Below are positions 14,423-22,633 of a DNA stretch of 47,094 nt, one piece after another. Location of the stretch: contig CAJMHI010000010.1 in NCBI GenBank assembly GCA_905213155.1, forward strand, positions 1 through 47,094, read 5' to 3'. Source of the DNA: an uncultured Acidaminococcus sp. (GTDB taxonomy: Bacteria > Bacillota > Negativicutes > Acidaminococcales > Acidaminococcaceae). Position numbers and translations under genes: made by a program. How positions within the stretch are numbered: the first letter of the stretch is position 1; each line of letters begins with the position of its first letter. Below the pieces are notes generated by a model. The model made no database searches. It was not told the DNA's origin and saw only the letters and a list, made by a program, of their open reading frames with translations.

Positions 14423-16234
14423 ATGGATAACCGCAAAGAAGAGTATGTCAATTTCAAAGAGCAGGTCCGGCAGGCCGCGGACATTGTAAGTATTGTGGCG
14501 GAAACTGTGGATTTGAAAAAACGGGGCAACAGGTATTGGGGGTGCTGTCCTTTTCATGGGGAGAAAACCCCTTCTTTTACGGTGGACCCCGTGAAGGGTT
14601 TATTTCATTGTTTCGGTTGCGGCGCAGGGGGAGACGTGTTTTCCTATGTGATGCGCCGGGATCACGTAGAGTTTTTTGAGGCGTTAAAGACGCTGGCGGA
14701 AAAATATGGGATCCCCATCCCCGAACGGGAAAAATCCGCCAAGGAACTGGCGTGGGAAAAAGAAACCAAGGCCGTATACCAGGCGAATGAATTGGCTGAC
14801 CGGTTCTTTCATGCCTGCCTGACCCGTACCCAATATGGGAAACAGGGCCTTGCCTATTTGGCAGGGCGGGGCATTGGGCCCGATATTATCGAATCCTTTA
14901 CCCTGGGCATGGCCCCGCCGGATTTTACGACGCTCCATACGAACCTGGAAAAACGGGGCGTGACGGAAGAAACGCTGGTGAAAGCTGGGCTTGTGAACCG
15001 GAGAAATTCCGGAAGTGGCGTCTACGATAAATTCCGGGCAAGGATTATGATTCCCATTAAGGATCCCCGGGGGCGCGTGGTAGGCTTTACGGGACGAATT
15101 CTCCATGCGGAGGATTCCCCGGCTAAATATATGAATACCGGAGAAACGCCCTGGTTTCACAAAGGAAAATTGCTTTTTGGCCTGGACCGGGCGATGAGTG
15201 AAATCCGCAAACGAGGCCAGGCCCTGGTGGTAGAAGGGCATATGGATGCCATCAGCCTGCATGCAGCGGAGATTACCTGGACTGTGGCCTCCATGGGAAC
15301 TGCCTTCACGGAATACCAGGCCATGCTGTTGAAACGCCTGGCGCCGGAAGTGATTTTTTGTTTTGACAGCGATAGTGCAGGAAAAAATGCAGCCATGCGG
15401 GCGATCCCCCTGGCTCTTAAAGCAGGCCTGCAATGCCGGGTCATGCATGTGACGGACGGTAAGGACCCGGATGAGTTTGTGCGTAAGGAAGGCCGGGAAG
15501 CCTTCGAGGAACTGATAAAAAATGCCAAGACGGGCATTGATTACGAAGTGGATACGGTGCTTGCGTCAGAAGATACGGATACTCTTTCCGGCAAGGTGGC
15601 CGTAGTGGCAAAGGTTTTGCCATTTTTTAAGGATTGTACCAGCGATGTGGAAGTGGGGGAGCGGATTCGGGATCTTGCCCGGCGGCTTTCCATTGACGAA
15701 GGAATGGTCCAGAGCGAGTACCGCAAATTGCTTAGAGGGAATGGAAAGAGCACCTTTAATCCGGAATGGCTGCTGCAGAAAAAAATGCGGCCTGAGAGCC
15801 CCACAGAGCAGGCGGAGCGGCTGGTGCTGCGGGCATTCTTAGAAAGGATCCCGCCCCAGCCCGGGCAGGAAGGGATTGCCCATGTAGATTCCTTTACGGT
15901 AAAAGAACGGCAGGAGATTTTCCAGCAATTGCTTTTGCTGCTAAAAGAGGGGCGGTATCAGGACCCCCGGGATTTATTCGCTGTACTTAGCGAATCCGCC
16001 CAGGAGGAACTGGTGCAGATTCTCCATCTTAACGTGCAGCGGTCCACGCTACCGGTAATCCTGGCAGACTGTCTCCGGCGGATGGAGATCGGGGCGCTGG
16101 AAAAGGAATACGAGCGGCATAGTCAGCTGGCTGGGCAGTATGAAAAAGAAGGAAATGAAAAATTTTTGCAGGAATTAGCAGAATGTCATCGAATAAAAAT
16201 GGAGATAGGAAAATTATCCACACAAGGCGGATGA
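14423..16234 (+). CDS. dnaG: DNA primase
   Basis: A 603-residue DnaG. The CHC2 zinc finger is CPFHGEKTPSF with FHCFGCGAGGDVF; the RNA-polymerase core has the YLAGRGI, DKFRARIMIPIKD and GRVVGFTGR motifs; the TOPRIM fold has VVEGHMDAISLHAAE and FCFDSDSAGKNAA. The C-terminal part (about 440-603) is the DnaB-helicase interaction domain. ATG 14423 follows GAGAGGGAAGAT; an in-frame ATG at 14381 lies inside the hairpin tail and has no such site. DnaG makes RNA primers for lagging-strand synthesis. The dnaG-rpoD pair is an ancient macromolecular-synthesis operon. Confidence 0.96.
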   Translation: MDNRKEEYVNFKEQVRQAADIVSIVAETVDLKKRGNRYWGCCPFHGEKTPSFTVDPVKGLFHCFGCGAGGDVFSYVMRRDHVEFFEALKTLAEKYGIPIPEREKSAKELAWEKETKAVYQANELADRFFHACLTRTQYGKQGLAYLAGRGIGPDIIESFTLGMAPPDFTTLHTNLEKRGVTEETLVKAGLVNRRNSGSGVYDKFRARIMIPIKDPRGRVVGFTGRILHAEDSPAKYMNTGETPWFHKGKLLFGLDRAMSEIRKRGQALVVEGHMDAISLHAAEITWTVASMGTAFTEYQAMLLKRLAPEVIFCFDSDSAGKNAAMRAIPLALKAGLQCRVMHVTDGKDPDEFVRKEGREAFEELIKNAKTGIDYEVDTVLASEDTDTLSGKVAVVAKVLPFFKDCTSDVEVGERIRDLARRLSIDEGMVQSEYRKLLRGNGKSTFNPEWLLQKKMRPESPTEQAERLVLRAFLERIPPQPGQEGIAHVDSFTVKERQEIFQQLLLLLKEGRYQDPRDLFAVLSESAQEELVQILHLNVQRSTLPVILADCLRRMEIGALEKEYERHSQLAGQYEKEGNEKFLQELAECHRIKMEIGKLSTQGG

Positions 16235-16282
16235 CGGGGCAGGGGCTATGCCCCTTATTTGCTGGAAAGGAGGGGACGCCCC

Positions 16283-18043
16283 ATGGCAGAAAAAAAACAA
16301 AGCAATGCGGAACCCAAGCTGGATGAAACGATCATGCAAGAGCCTGTCAATCCGGCAGCAGAAGAAAAAGTAAAGGCGGTTCCGAAAAAGAAGAAAGCGG
16401 CTAAGACTGCGGGGAAGGCGGGAAAGACGACGGAAACCCAGAATATGCAAGACAAAGACAAGCCAAAGACTGCGGCAGAATACCTGGCCGAATTTGAAGC
16501 GCTGGCCAAAAAGAATAAAGGCGTTCTCACCTATAAGGAAATTCAGGACCGGCTGCAAAACGTGGATACGGTCTCCGTGGATGAAATGGATGCCATTTAT
16601 TCCAAACTGGCAGAAAAAAATATTGAGGTCATTGACGATGGTTCTGAAGATGAGGAACCGGAAACCATTGATGAAGAAGACCTGAAGGTGGAAGAACCGG
16701 AACTCAATAATCTCTCCGTCCCGGAAGGGGTTATTGTGGACGATCCGGTGCGCATGTACCTGAAAGAAATCGGCCGGGTACCTCTTTTAACCGGGGACGA
16801 TGAAATCAAGCTGGCCAAGCGGGCGGATAAAGGCAACCAGGCAAAAGCGATCTTAAAAGGCGAAAAGCCTGAGAGCACCCCTGCGCCTATCAATAAACGC
16901 CTTTCCATGGCGAAATTGCTGGATCAGGCCGATACCATGCTGGCAGAGGAAACCCGCTGGGCGGATGACCGCAGCGTTTCCATTACCTACCGGCATGCCC
17001 AGGAAATGCTGGGAGATGACCATACCGTCGAATTTGCCCAGTACCAGCAGCTCATCAAAGCTTTTACCATGGACGAAAAAAAGCGGCTGCACCGGCTTGT
17101 CCAGGAAAATCACCTTAAGATTTCCCCAGCCCCGAAAGATGCGGCCGTAAAGCCTGTGGAAGAAGTAGATGTTAACCATCTGGCTACGCTGCAGGAATTG
17201 CTGAGCGTGGTGAAAGAAAAAGCTACCCACCAAAAATCCGATGAAGCCTTGCAGCAGCGGATTGAAAAGACTGAAAAGCAGTTTACCCGCCTGCTGCATA
17301 GACTGGAAACCTGCGGGGACAATGCGAAAAAATCTTTGTCCGAAGCCAATCTGCGACTGGTGGTCAGTATTGCCAAACGGTATGTGGGGCGGGGTATGCT
17401 GTTCCTGGATCTGATTCAGGAAGGCAACCTGGGGCTCATCAAGGCCGTGGAGAAATTTGATTATAGCAAAGGCTTTAAATTCAGCACTTATGCTACCTGG
17501 TGGATCCGCCAGGCCATCACCCGTGCCATTGCCGATCAGGCCCGTACCATCCGTATTCCGGTGCATATGGTGGAAACCATTAATAAACTGGTGCGGGTGT
17601 CCCGGCAGCTGTTGCAGGAGCTGGGACGGGAACCCACCCCGGAAGAAATTGCTAAGGAAATGGATGTGCCTGTGGAACGGGTACGGGAAATTCAAAAGAT
17701 TGCCCAGGAACCTGTTTCCCTGGAAACGCCGATTGGGGAAGAAGAAGATTCCCATCTGGGCGATTTCATTGAAGACCAAGAAGCCCCCTCGCCGGCGGAC
17801 GCAGCCAGCTATACACTGCTTCAGGAACAACTGGGGAAAGTCCTGCAGGAACATTTAAGTACCCGGGAACGCCGGGTGCTGGAATTGCGCTTTGGTCTGA
17901 TGGATGGGCGGACCCGGACACTGGAAGAAGTGGGGCAGTATTTTGGCGTAACCAGAGAACGGATTCGCCAGATTGAAGCCAAGGCCCTGCGTAAGCTGCG
18001 GAGCCCGAAACGGAGTAAACCCTTAAAAGAATTTCTGGAGTAA
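16283..18043 (+). CDS. rpoD: Primary sigma factor RpoD/SigA with an unusually long spacer between regions 1.2 and 2
   Basis: A 586-residue principal sigma factor. After a Lys/Ala/Glu-rich N-terminus and region 1.1, region 1.2 starts DDPVRMYLKEIGRVPLL near 152. Region 2 has EANLRLVVSIAKRYVGRG near 353, then GNLGLIKAVEKFDY and STYATWWIRQAITRAI. Region 3 follows, and region 4.2 has the helix-turn-helix TLEEVGQYFGVTRERIRQIE. Between regions 1.2 and 2 lie about 160 extra residues (190-350). This is like the non-conserved region of proteobacterial sigma-70 and unlike the short Bacillus SigA of about 370 residues. ATG 16283 follows AAAGGAGGGG. Confidence 0.96.
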   Translation: MAEKKQSNAEPKLDETIMQEPVNPAAEEKVKAVPKKKKAAKTAGKAGKTTETQNMQDKDKPKTAAEYLAEFEALAKKNKGVLTYKEIQDRLQNVDTVSVDEMDAIYSKLAEKNIEVIDDGSEDEEPETIDEEDLKVEEPELNNLSVPEGVIVDDPVRMYLKEIGRVPLLTGDDEIKLAKRADKGNQAKAILKGEKPESTPAPINKRLSMAKLLDQADTMLAEETRWADDRSVSITYRHAQEMLGDDHTVEFAQYQQLIKAFTMDEKKRLHRLVQENHLKISPAPKDAAVKPVEEVDVNHLATLQELLSVVKEKATHQKSDEALQQRIEKTEKQFTRLLHRLETCGDNAKKSLSEANLRLVVSIAKRYVGRGMLFLDLIQEGNLGLIKAVEKFDYSKGFKFSTYATWWIRQAITRAIADQARTIRIPVHMVETINKLVRVSRQLLQELGREPTPEEIAKEMDVPVERVREIQKIAQEPVSLETPIGEEEDSHLGDFIEDQEAPSPADAASYTLLQEQLGKVLQEHLSTRERRVLELRFGLMDGRTRTLEEVGQYFGVTRERIRQIEAKALRKLRSPKRSKPLKEFLE

Positions 18044-18073
18044 TTGACAGTAAGAAGGTATTTGTACTATAAT
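18044..18073 (+). promoter_or_regulatory. Promoter of the CAU-anticodon tRNA
   Basis: A perfect TTGACA (18044-18049) begins right after the rpoD stop codon, with an 18-bp spacer and a perfect TATAAT (18068-18073) 10 nt before the tRNA. Confidence 0.85.
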
Positions 18074-18083
18074 TTATTGCATT

Positions 18084-18158
18084 GGGCCCATAGCTCAGCG
18101 GTAGAGCCCCCGGCTCATAACCGGTTGGTCCTTGGTTCGAACCCAAGTGGGCCCACCA
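18084..18158 (+). tRNA. tRNA with CAU anticodon (tRNA-Met, possibly tRNA-Ile2)
   Basis: GGGCCCA pairs with TGGGCCC, the anticodon loop is CTCATAA (anticodon CAT), the T-loop is GGTTCGAACCC and the end ACCA is encoded. The anticodon arm CCGGCTCATAACCGG and following TTGGTC resemble lysidine-modified tRNA-Ile2, so elongator Met is not certain. Confidence 0.93.
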
Positions 18159-18172
18159 ACTTGTTACCATTC

Positions 18173-18228
18173 GAACTTCCTTCTTTTCTAATCGTGAGCG
18201 GATTAGGAAGTGAAGGAAGTTCTTTTTT
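18173..18228 (+). terminator. Strong terminator after the CAU tRNA
   Basis: GAACTTCCTTC (18173-18183) and GAAGGAAGTTC (18212-18222) pair perfectly, with an inner CTAATC/GATTAG stem, followed by six Ts. Confidence 0.92.
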
Positions 18229-18265
18229 GTACCTGTAAAACACTTCGGCTTTTACTATTTCCCTA

Positions 18266-18294
18266 TTGTTTAATACGTGTACACGTGTTGTAAT
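18266..18294 (+). promoter_or_regulatory. hicAB promoter with palindromic operator in the spacer
   Basis: TTGTTT (18266-18271) and TGTAAT (18289-18294) are 17 bp apart. The perfect 12-bp palindrome ACGTGTACACGT (18275-18286) fills the spacer, as expected for HicB autorepression. Confidence 0.8.
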
Positions 18295-18320
18295 GACCTT
18301 AACAAGGGAGGTATGGCGGA

Positions 18321-18497
18321 ATGAAAGATAAAGACTTACTGAAATTACTTTTGAAAAATGGATGGCAAGATGTAAGACAGAGAGGAAGCTATCACAGGCT
18401 TATCAAGGGTAACGCAGTAGAAGTTATCGCTGTTCATGGCAAAGATATGCCAATTGGACTGCTAAACGCCATACTAAAAAGGACGGGGCTGAAATAA
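18321..18497 (+). CDS. hicA: HicA-type mRNA interferase toxin
   Basis: A 58-residue protein with the HicA double-stranded-RNA-binding-like fold: DLLKLLLKNGWQDVRQRGSY, then the catalytic His25 in GSYHRLIKG, then VIAVHGKDMPIGLLNAILK, which is the usual HicA ending. Length is normal for HicA. GGGAGG lies upstream. It is followed 31 nt later by hicB, the usual toxin-first order. HicA cleaves mRNA and tmRNA and halts growth when HicB is lost. Confidence 0.9.
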   Translation: MKDKDLLKLLLKNGWQDVRQRGSYHRLIKGNAVEVIAVHGKDMPIGLLNAILKRTGLK

Positions 18498-18528
18498 GCC
18501 TTGGAGGGCATTAAAGGAGGTAATGACG

Positions 18529-18909
18529 ATGCTGTTTATCTATCCGGCCATTATACATGAAGACCCCGATGGAATCCGGGCAGAATTCCCTGATTTGGAG
18601 GGGTGCACTACATACGGTGATTCGATGGAGGAGATTCTATCAGGTGCTACTGAGGCGATGGAATTATATATTTTAGGATTACTGGAAGATGGAATGCAAC
18701 CGCCTACTGCAACTGATGTTAGAGGGCTAAAAGGATTGGGTGAAAATGCTTTTGCTACGTTGATAAGATCCGATGTAGACTTAGCTAAGAATACTAAATC
18801 CGTCAAAAAGACTTTAACAATTCCGGCATGGCTGAACCAGCGGGCTTTGGATAAAGGATTGAATTTTTCTAAAGTGTTGCAGGAAGCGCTAGTGGCCAAA
18901 ACAGTATAA
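18529..18909 (+). CDS. hicB: HicB-family antitoxin
   Basis: A 126-residue antitoxin. The N-terminal partial RNase H fold (YPAIIHEDPDGIRAEFPDLE, then GCTTYGDSMEEIL and AMELYILGLLEDG) binds HicA. The C-terminal part, KKTLTIPAWLNQRALDKGLN then FSKVLQEAL, looks like a ribbon-helix-helix DNA-binding unit, which would bind the ACGTGTACACGT palindrome. I chose ATG 18529, eight bases after AAAGGAGG; ATG 18523 in the same frame is too close to that site. Confidence 0.9.
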   Translation: MLFIYPAIIHEDPDGIRAEFPDLEGCTTYGDSMEEILSGATEAMELYILGLLEDGMQPPTATDVRGLKGLGENAFATLIRSDVDLAKNTKSVKKTLTIPAWLNQRALDKGLNFSKVLQEALVAKTV

Positions 18910-19206
18910 TTAAAAAACAGAGCTAGGGCGTTGCGTAGGCGGCGTCCTTTTCTTTTGTTGTGGAGTTCATCTGTTGCTAGTCGTTTGTCCTGTCCGGCCT
19001 GTCTGTTCCATTGTTGCTGTCGTTCCGTATTCATTGACCAAAGTCAATGGTTAAAATATGGGAAAATTATGGGGGTCAGTTCAGAAACCATGGGCAAATT
19101 ATTATTTTTTATGCAGTAAAAGGATAAACGATAGAGAACCATCCCTTCCCGATATGAATCTCAAGTTTCAAACTGAGCCTTAGTTCGCCCACCACGAATT
19201 AACAAG

Positions 19207-19257
19207 AAGACTCCTATCTGTGTAGCTATAAGAAGCTGTGCAGATGGGAGTCTTTTT
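19207..19257 (+). terminator. Strong terminator not preceded by an obvious gene
   Basis: AAGACTCCTATCTG (19207-19220) and CAGATGGGAGTCTT (19241-19254) pair with one G-U, followed by a T-run. It stands 12 nt after the tRNA-like remnant and may be the original terminator of the CAU tRNA. Confidence 0.85.
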
Positions 19258-19324
19258 TGTGGTTTCTTTTCTGTCCGCCTCCTTGGGCCAATTCATTGAT
19301 AGTTTGATGGGCTACTTTTTTATC

Positions 19325-19356
19325 TGTGTTACATAACATATAAGTTATGTAACACA
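19325..19356. promoter_or_regulatory. 32-bp palindromic operator candidate upstream of the hydrolase gene
   Basis: Thirteen-base arms TGTGTTACATAAC (19325-19337) and GTTATGTAACACA (19344-19356) are perfect and separated by ATATAA. A partial half-site GTGTACATAATG follows near 19370. The size and symmetry fit a dimeric repressor; the LysR gene 2.3 kb downstream in the same gene run is one candidate binder. Confidence 0.8.
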
Positions 19357-19434
19357 TTAAGATATTAAAGTGTACATAATGATACTTCATTGATAGAATT
19401 GAATTATCAAAAAATTATGAAGCGAGGGATTACT

Positions 19435-20292
19435 GTGAAAATCACGGAAAATAATTTTTTTACTACCAGCGACGGGGCACGGATTTATTTTGAAGACAGA
19501 GGAAAAGGTCTGCCGATTGTCATGGTGCCTGGATTTCTCTGTACGACTAAATTCTTTGAAAAAAATGTGGAAGTTCTGTCCAAAGAATTCCGGGTTATTA
19601 CCATGGATCCCCGGGGCAATGGCAACTCTTCCAAAACCTTGGTGGGAAATACGATCCGCCGCCATGCCCAGGATATCCGGGAACTTATTGACCATCTGCA
19701 ACTGGATCATGTAGTTTTGCTGGGGTGGTCCCTGGCTTCTTCTGTGGTGGTCCAGTATGCGGCCGATTTTGATCAGTACCGTTTAAATGGCCTTGTTACC
19801 ATGGATGGGTCCTTATTCCCGGCTTCGGGAGAAGCGTGGAATCATCATCGGGCCAAAGATTTTAATCTGGATAACTGGTTCGCTACGTATCTGCCCCTGT
19901 ATTACAATACGGAAGAATTTTACAATAAGTTCGTGGCCCGGATCTCTAATGCGGATGGTATGGATCCGGAAACCCGAAAGATGCTGGAAGCAGAATGCAA
20001 AAAGACGCTACCCTGGACAGCGCTGGAACTCCATTACGACTTTATCCTGACCAATAACATCCCTAATCTGCAGAAAGTAACAGTCCCCTATGCGGCTTTT
20101 GGCGCTCAATCCAAAGCCTATGGACTGGATATGGTGGAAATGTACGCCAAACAGGTCAAAGGATACAGCGAAGTCGATGAATTCTACGAGAGCGGGCACC
20201 TGATGTTCCTGTATGAGGCGGATAAATTCAATGCCCGGCTGGCTGCCTTTACTCGCAAAGCGGCGGAGCTAAACGCTGCGAGCAAGGTCTGA
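19435..20292 (+). CDS. Alpha/beta-hydrolase fold protein
   Basis: A 285-residue alpha/beta hydrolase. The oxyanion-side motif MVPGFLCTTKFF is at 30-41, DPRGNGNSSK follows the third strand, the nucleophile elbow is GWSLAS with Ser99, and the late YESGHLMFLYEADKFN supplies the catalytic His. The N-terminus (TTSDGARIYFEDRGKG) is like non-heme haloperoxidases, epoxide hydrolases and lactonases. I chose GTG 19435, eight bases after GCGAGGG; an ATG at 19417 is in frame. A transporter gene follows 20 nt later, so hydrolase and transporter probably share a substrate, perhaps an ester of an organic acid. The substrate is unknown. Confidence 0.82.
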   Translation: MKITENNFFTTSDGARIYFEDRGKGLPIVMVPGFLCTTKFFEKNVEVLSKEFRVITMDPRGNGNSSKTLVGNTIRRHAQDIRELIDHLQLDHVVLLGWSLASSVVVQYAADFDQYRLNGLVTMDGSLFPASGEAWNHHRAKDFNLDNWFATYLPLYYNTEEFYNKFVARISNADGMDPETRKMLEAECKKTLPWTALELHYDFILTNNIPNLQKVTVPYAAFGAQSKAYGLDMVEMYAKQVKGYSEVDEFYESGHLMFLYEADKFNARLAAFTRKAAELNAASKV

Positions 20293-20312
20293 TTTCAAAG
20301 GGGGAAGAGACC

Positions 20313-21617
20313 GTGGAACAGTCTACCATCGTTTTTGGCATCACCATTTTGATGTCCGTTTTGTTCTTTACCAACTGTATCCCCATGATAGCGGCGGCGT
20401 TTGTGGTACCCATCCTATTGCAGGTTACCGGGGTCCTGACTCCGGCGGAAGCTTGGAGCGGGTTTTCCAATACCACTATCATCAGTTTTGTCATGGTATT
20501 TGCTATGTCGGCAGTGCTGAAGAAATCCAGCTTTATCTCCGATATACAGAAATACGTTCATAAAATGAATCAGGGGACCCGGGGAAAAGCCAAAGTCCTG
20601 GCGGCGCTAGGGCTTTCCACCTGTTTCCTGACGGCCTTTATGAATGCGGCCAGCGCTACGGCGGTTATTGCACCAATTATTATTTCCGTAGCGGCCAAAA
20701 GCGGCATTTCCCAGAAAAAAGTACTAAAAATGTGTGGAGATATCAGCAGCAACAGTTTTATTGTATTCCCAATGGGACTGACGCTATCCCAGTATCTTAC
20801 CTACAATGCCTATCTGGATGCTGCGGGTGCTAACCCCATCTACCGGTTTCATACTTTGGACCAGACCTTTATGAAATTACCTATATTCATCGTCTGGCTT
20901 GCTATCATGATTCTGGTTTACCCCAAAGTCATTCATGTGAAAGAGGAACTGATTGATACACAGACAGTCACGGAAACCAATGAAAAAGGTACCACGCTGA
21001 GCCCGGAAAAAGACCGGCTGGCTAAAATTCTGTTTTTCGGCTGCCTGGCTTCTATGATTATTCTGGTCCAGTTCTTCAAGATTCCCATTTATATTACCTG
21101 CGGACTCTTCACCATTGCCAGCATCGGCCTGAAGGTGATCAGCATTCAGGATGCGGTAGATTCTATGGCCTGGATTTCCATCGTCCTTACCGCCTGCACA
21201 CTGCCTCTGGCTACGGCTTTCAAACATTCCGGCGCTTCCGAGATCTTTGGAAATGCTTTAAATGCAGCTATTGGTGGCATCAGCAATGAATATATCCTAG
21301 TGGCAATTTTCTTCATGGTGCCAGCGTTCCTGACACAATTCATGAGCAACTTTGCCTGCTCCGCTATTTTTTCACCCCTGGCGGTAGCTGCTTCCGTTGC
21401 GCTGGGGTATGATCCCCGGTTCCTGGTGGCCGCGGCCAACTTCGGGGCTTTCAGCGGGTTCCTGACACCTATGTCCACTGCGTGCGAAGCCATTGTTTTT
21501 GGTGAAGGAAAGTTTAAAATGGGAGAATTTGCACTCAACGGGATGTTTCCCATGCTGGTGTGGTTCGTCCTGTTCGTTATCTGGTTCCCCATATGCTCTA
21601 AACTGTTCTTTACCTGA
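20313..21617 (+). CDS. SLC13/CitT-type (ArsB/NhaD-like) anion permease
   Basis: A 434-residue membrane protein with about eleven to twelve helices. SGFSNTTIISFVMVFAMSAV, FLTAFMNAASATAVIAPI and the inverted-repeat partner VPAFLTQFMSNFACSAIFSP show the two reentrant substrate-binding regions of the ion-transporter superfamily; NFGAFSGFLTPMSTACEAIV is typical of SLC13-like carriers. These take up dicarboxylates, citrate or sulfate with sodium. GTG 20313 follows GGGGGAAGAG. Placed between a hydrolase and a LysR regulator, it probably imports an organic anion under LysR control; specificity cannot be read from the sequence. Confidence 0.85.
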   Translation: MEQSTIVFGITILMSVLFFTNCIPMIAAAFVVPILLQVTGVLTPAEAWSGFSNTTIISFVMVFAMSAVLKKSSFISDIQKYVHKMNQGTRGKAKVLAALGLSTCFLTAFMNAASATAVIAPIIISVAAKSGISQKKVLKMCGDISSNSFIVFPMGLTLSQYLTYNAYLDAAGANPIYRFHTLDQTFMKLPIFIVWLAIMILVYPKVIHVKEELIDTQTVTETNEKGTTLSPEKDRLAKILFFGCLASMIILVQFFKIPIYITCGLFTIASIGLKVISIQDAVDSMAWISIVLTACTLPLATAFKHSGASEIFGNALNAAIGGISNEYILVAIFFMVPAFLTQFMSNFACSAIFSPLAVAASVALGYDPRFLVAAANFGAFSGFLTPMSTACEAIVFGEGKFKMGEFALNGMFPMLVWFVLFVIWFPICSKLFFT

Positions 21618-21685
21618 CAAACAGGAATCACACCTTTGCTACTAGCCCCCCTGCCCATTGACCGGTAATAGGCAATGACGATATA

Positions 21686-22633
21686 ATGAACAGTATGAAT
21701 ACGAAAGAATTTTCTTACATCATTACGCTGGCCAAAGAAAAAAGCATTACCCGTGCTGCAGAGCGGCTTTTTCTGACGCAGCCAGCTCTCAGTCTTTTCC
21801 TGACTCGTTTGGAACGGGAATTGGGAGTGCCGCTGTTTCATCGGAGCCGCGGCGGCCTGAAGCTGACTTTTGCCGGGAAGAAATACGTGGATATGGCCCA
21901 GCGGGTACTGGAATTGGAGCGGGGATTTCAACAAGATCTCAGCCTGATTAGTCAGGACCATATGGGAGAAATCAAAGTTGGGGCTTCGGCTCATATCGGC
22001 TCTCTGATCCTGCCACGGGTCATCACCCGGTTTAATCGGGAATATCCCAATATGGAAGTGCAGATTGTGGAGGGGCCTTCTGGTGCCTTGGAAAAGATGA
22101 TTCAGGAACGGTCCATTGATATCGCCCTGATGCATCTGCCTCTCAAGTCCATTCAGGCCCGCTATGTTCCCATATTGAAAGACCGGTATATTTTGGCTTT
22201 CCACAAGGATAATCCCTTGGCAGCGCAAATCTTCCCAAAGGAGGGCTTTCGTTTTCCTTTTATGAATCCCCGGAAGCTGCAGGGACAGAAATTCATTTTG
22301 GCCCACCCGTATCAGCGGGTCAGGCAGATTTCTGAACGAATCCTGACACATGCGGGAATCATACCGGATATTTTTTTAGTTACAAGCAGCGTGCAGACGG
22401 CGTTGCGTTTTTGCGGAGAGAACCTTGGCGTCACTTTTCTGCCAGAAAGTTATCTCCAGCTGTTCAGATATAGTCCCAATCTGCGGTTTTGCTATATGGA
22501 AGACCGCTTTGAGGCCTATTGGACCTTTGTCCTGGTGCTGGCTAATGAACATCTTCTTTCCGAACCTCTGCGGCATTTCATCCGGATTACACAGGAATTG
22601 TTTGGGGAGGAACGCAATGACGCTAAACAATAA
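21686..22633 (+). CDS. LysR-family transcriptional regulator
   Basis: A 315-residue LysR regulator: N-terminal winged helix with SYIITLAKEKSITRAAERLF and LTQPALSLFLTRLERELGVP, then the two-lobed effector domain from about residue 95 (GEIKVGASAHIGSLILPRVI). No strong ribosome-binding site precedes ATG 21686 or the in-frame ATG 21695. LysR genes are commonly divergent from their targets; this one is co-directional with the hydrolase and transporter genes, its likely targets. Its 3' end overlaps the next gene, fic, by 17 nt, so the two are translationally linked. Confidence 0.92.
   Translation: MNSMNTKEFSYIITLAKEKSITRAAERLFLTQPALSLFLTRLERELGVPLFHRSRGGLKLTFAGKKYVDMAQRVLELERGFQQDLSLISQDHMGEIKVGASAHIGSLILPRVITRFNREYPNMEVQIVEGPSGALEKMIQERSIDIALMHLPLKSIQARYVPILKDRYILAFHKDNPLAAQIFPKEGFRFPFMNPRKLQGQKFILAHPYQRVRQISERILTHAGIIPDIFLVTSSVQTALRFCGENLGVTFLPESYLQLFRYSPNLRFCYMEDRFEAYWTFVLVLANEHLLSEPLRHFIRITQELFGEERNDAKQ

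Larger units (their letters stand above)
18910..19434. other. Gene-poor stretch downstream of hicAB with a possible tRNA 3'-end remnant
   Basis: I see no convincing gene. It holds a weak hairpin just after hicB, an inverted repeat CATTGAC/GTCAATG (19032-19049), and CCTTAGTTCG followed directly by CCCACCA (19178-19194). The latter matches the CAU tRNA 3' end with one mismatch and a 12-nt internal gap. A strong terminator at 19207 and a palindrome at 19325 follow. Confidence 0.6.
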
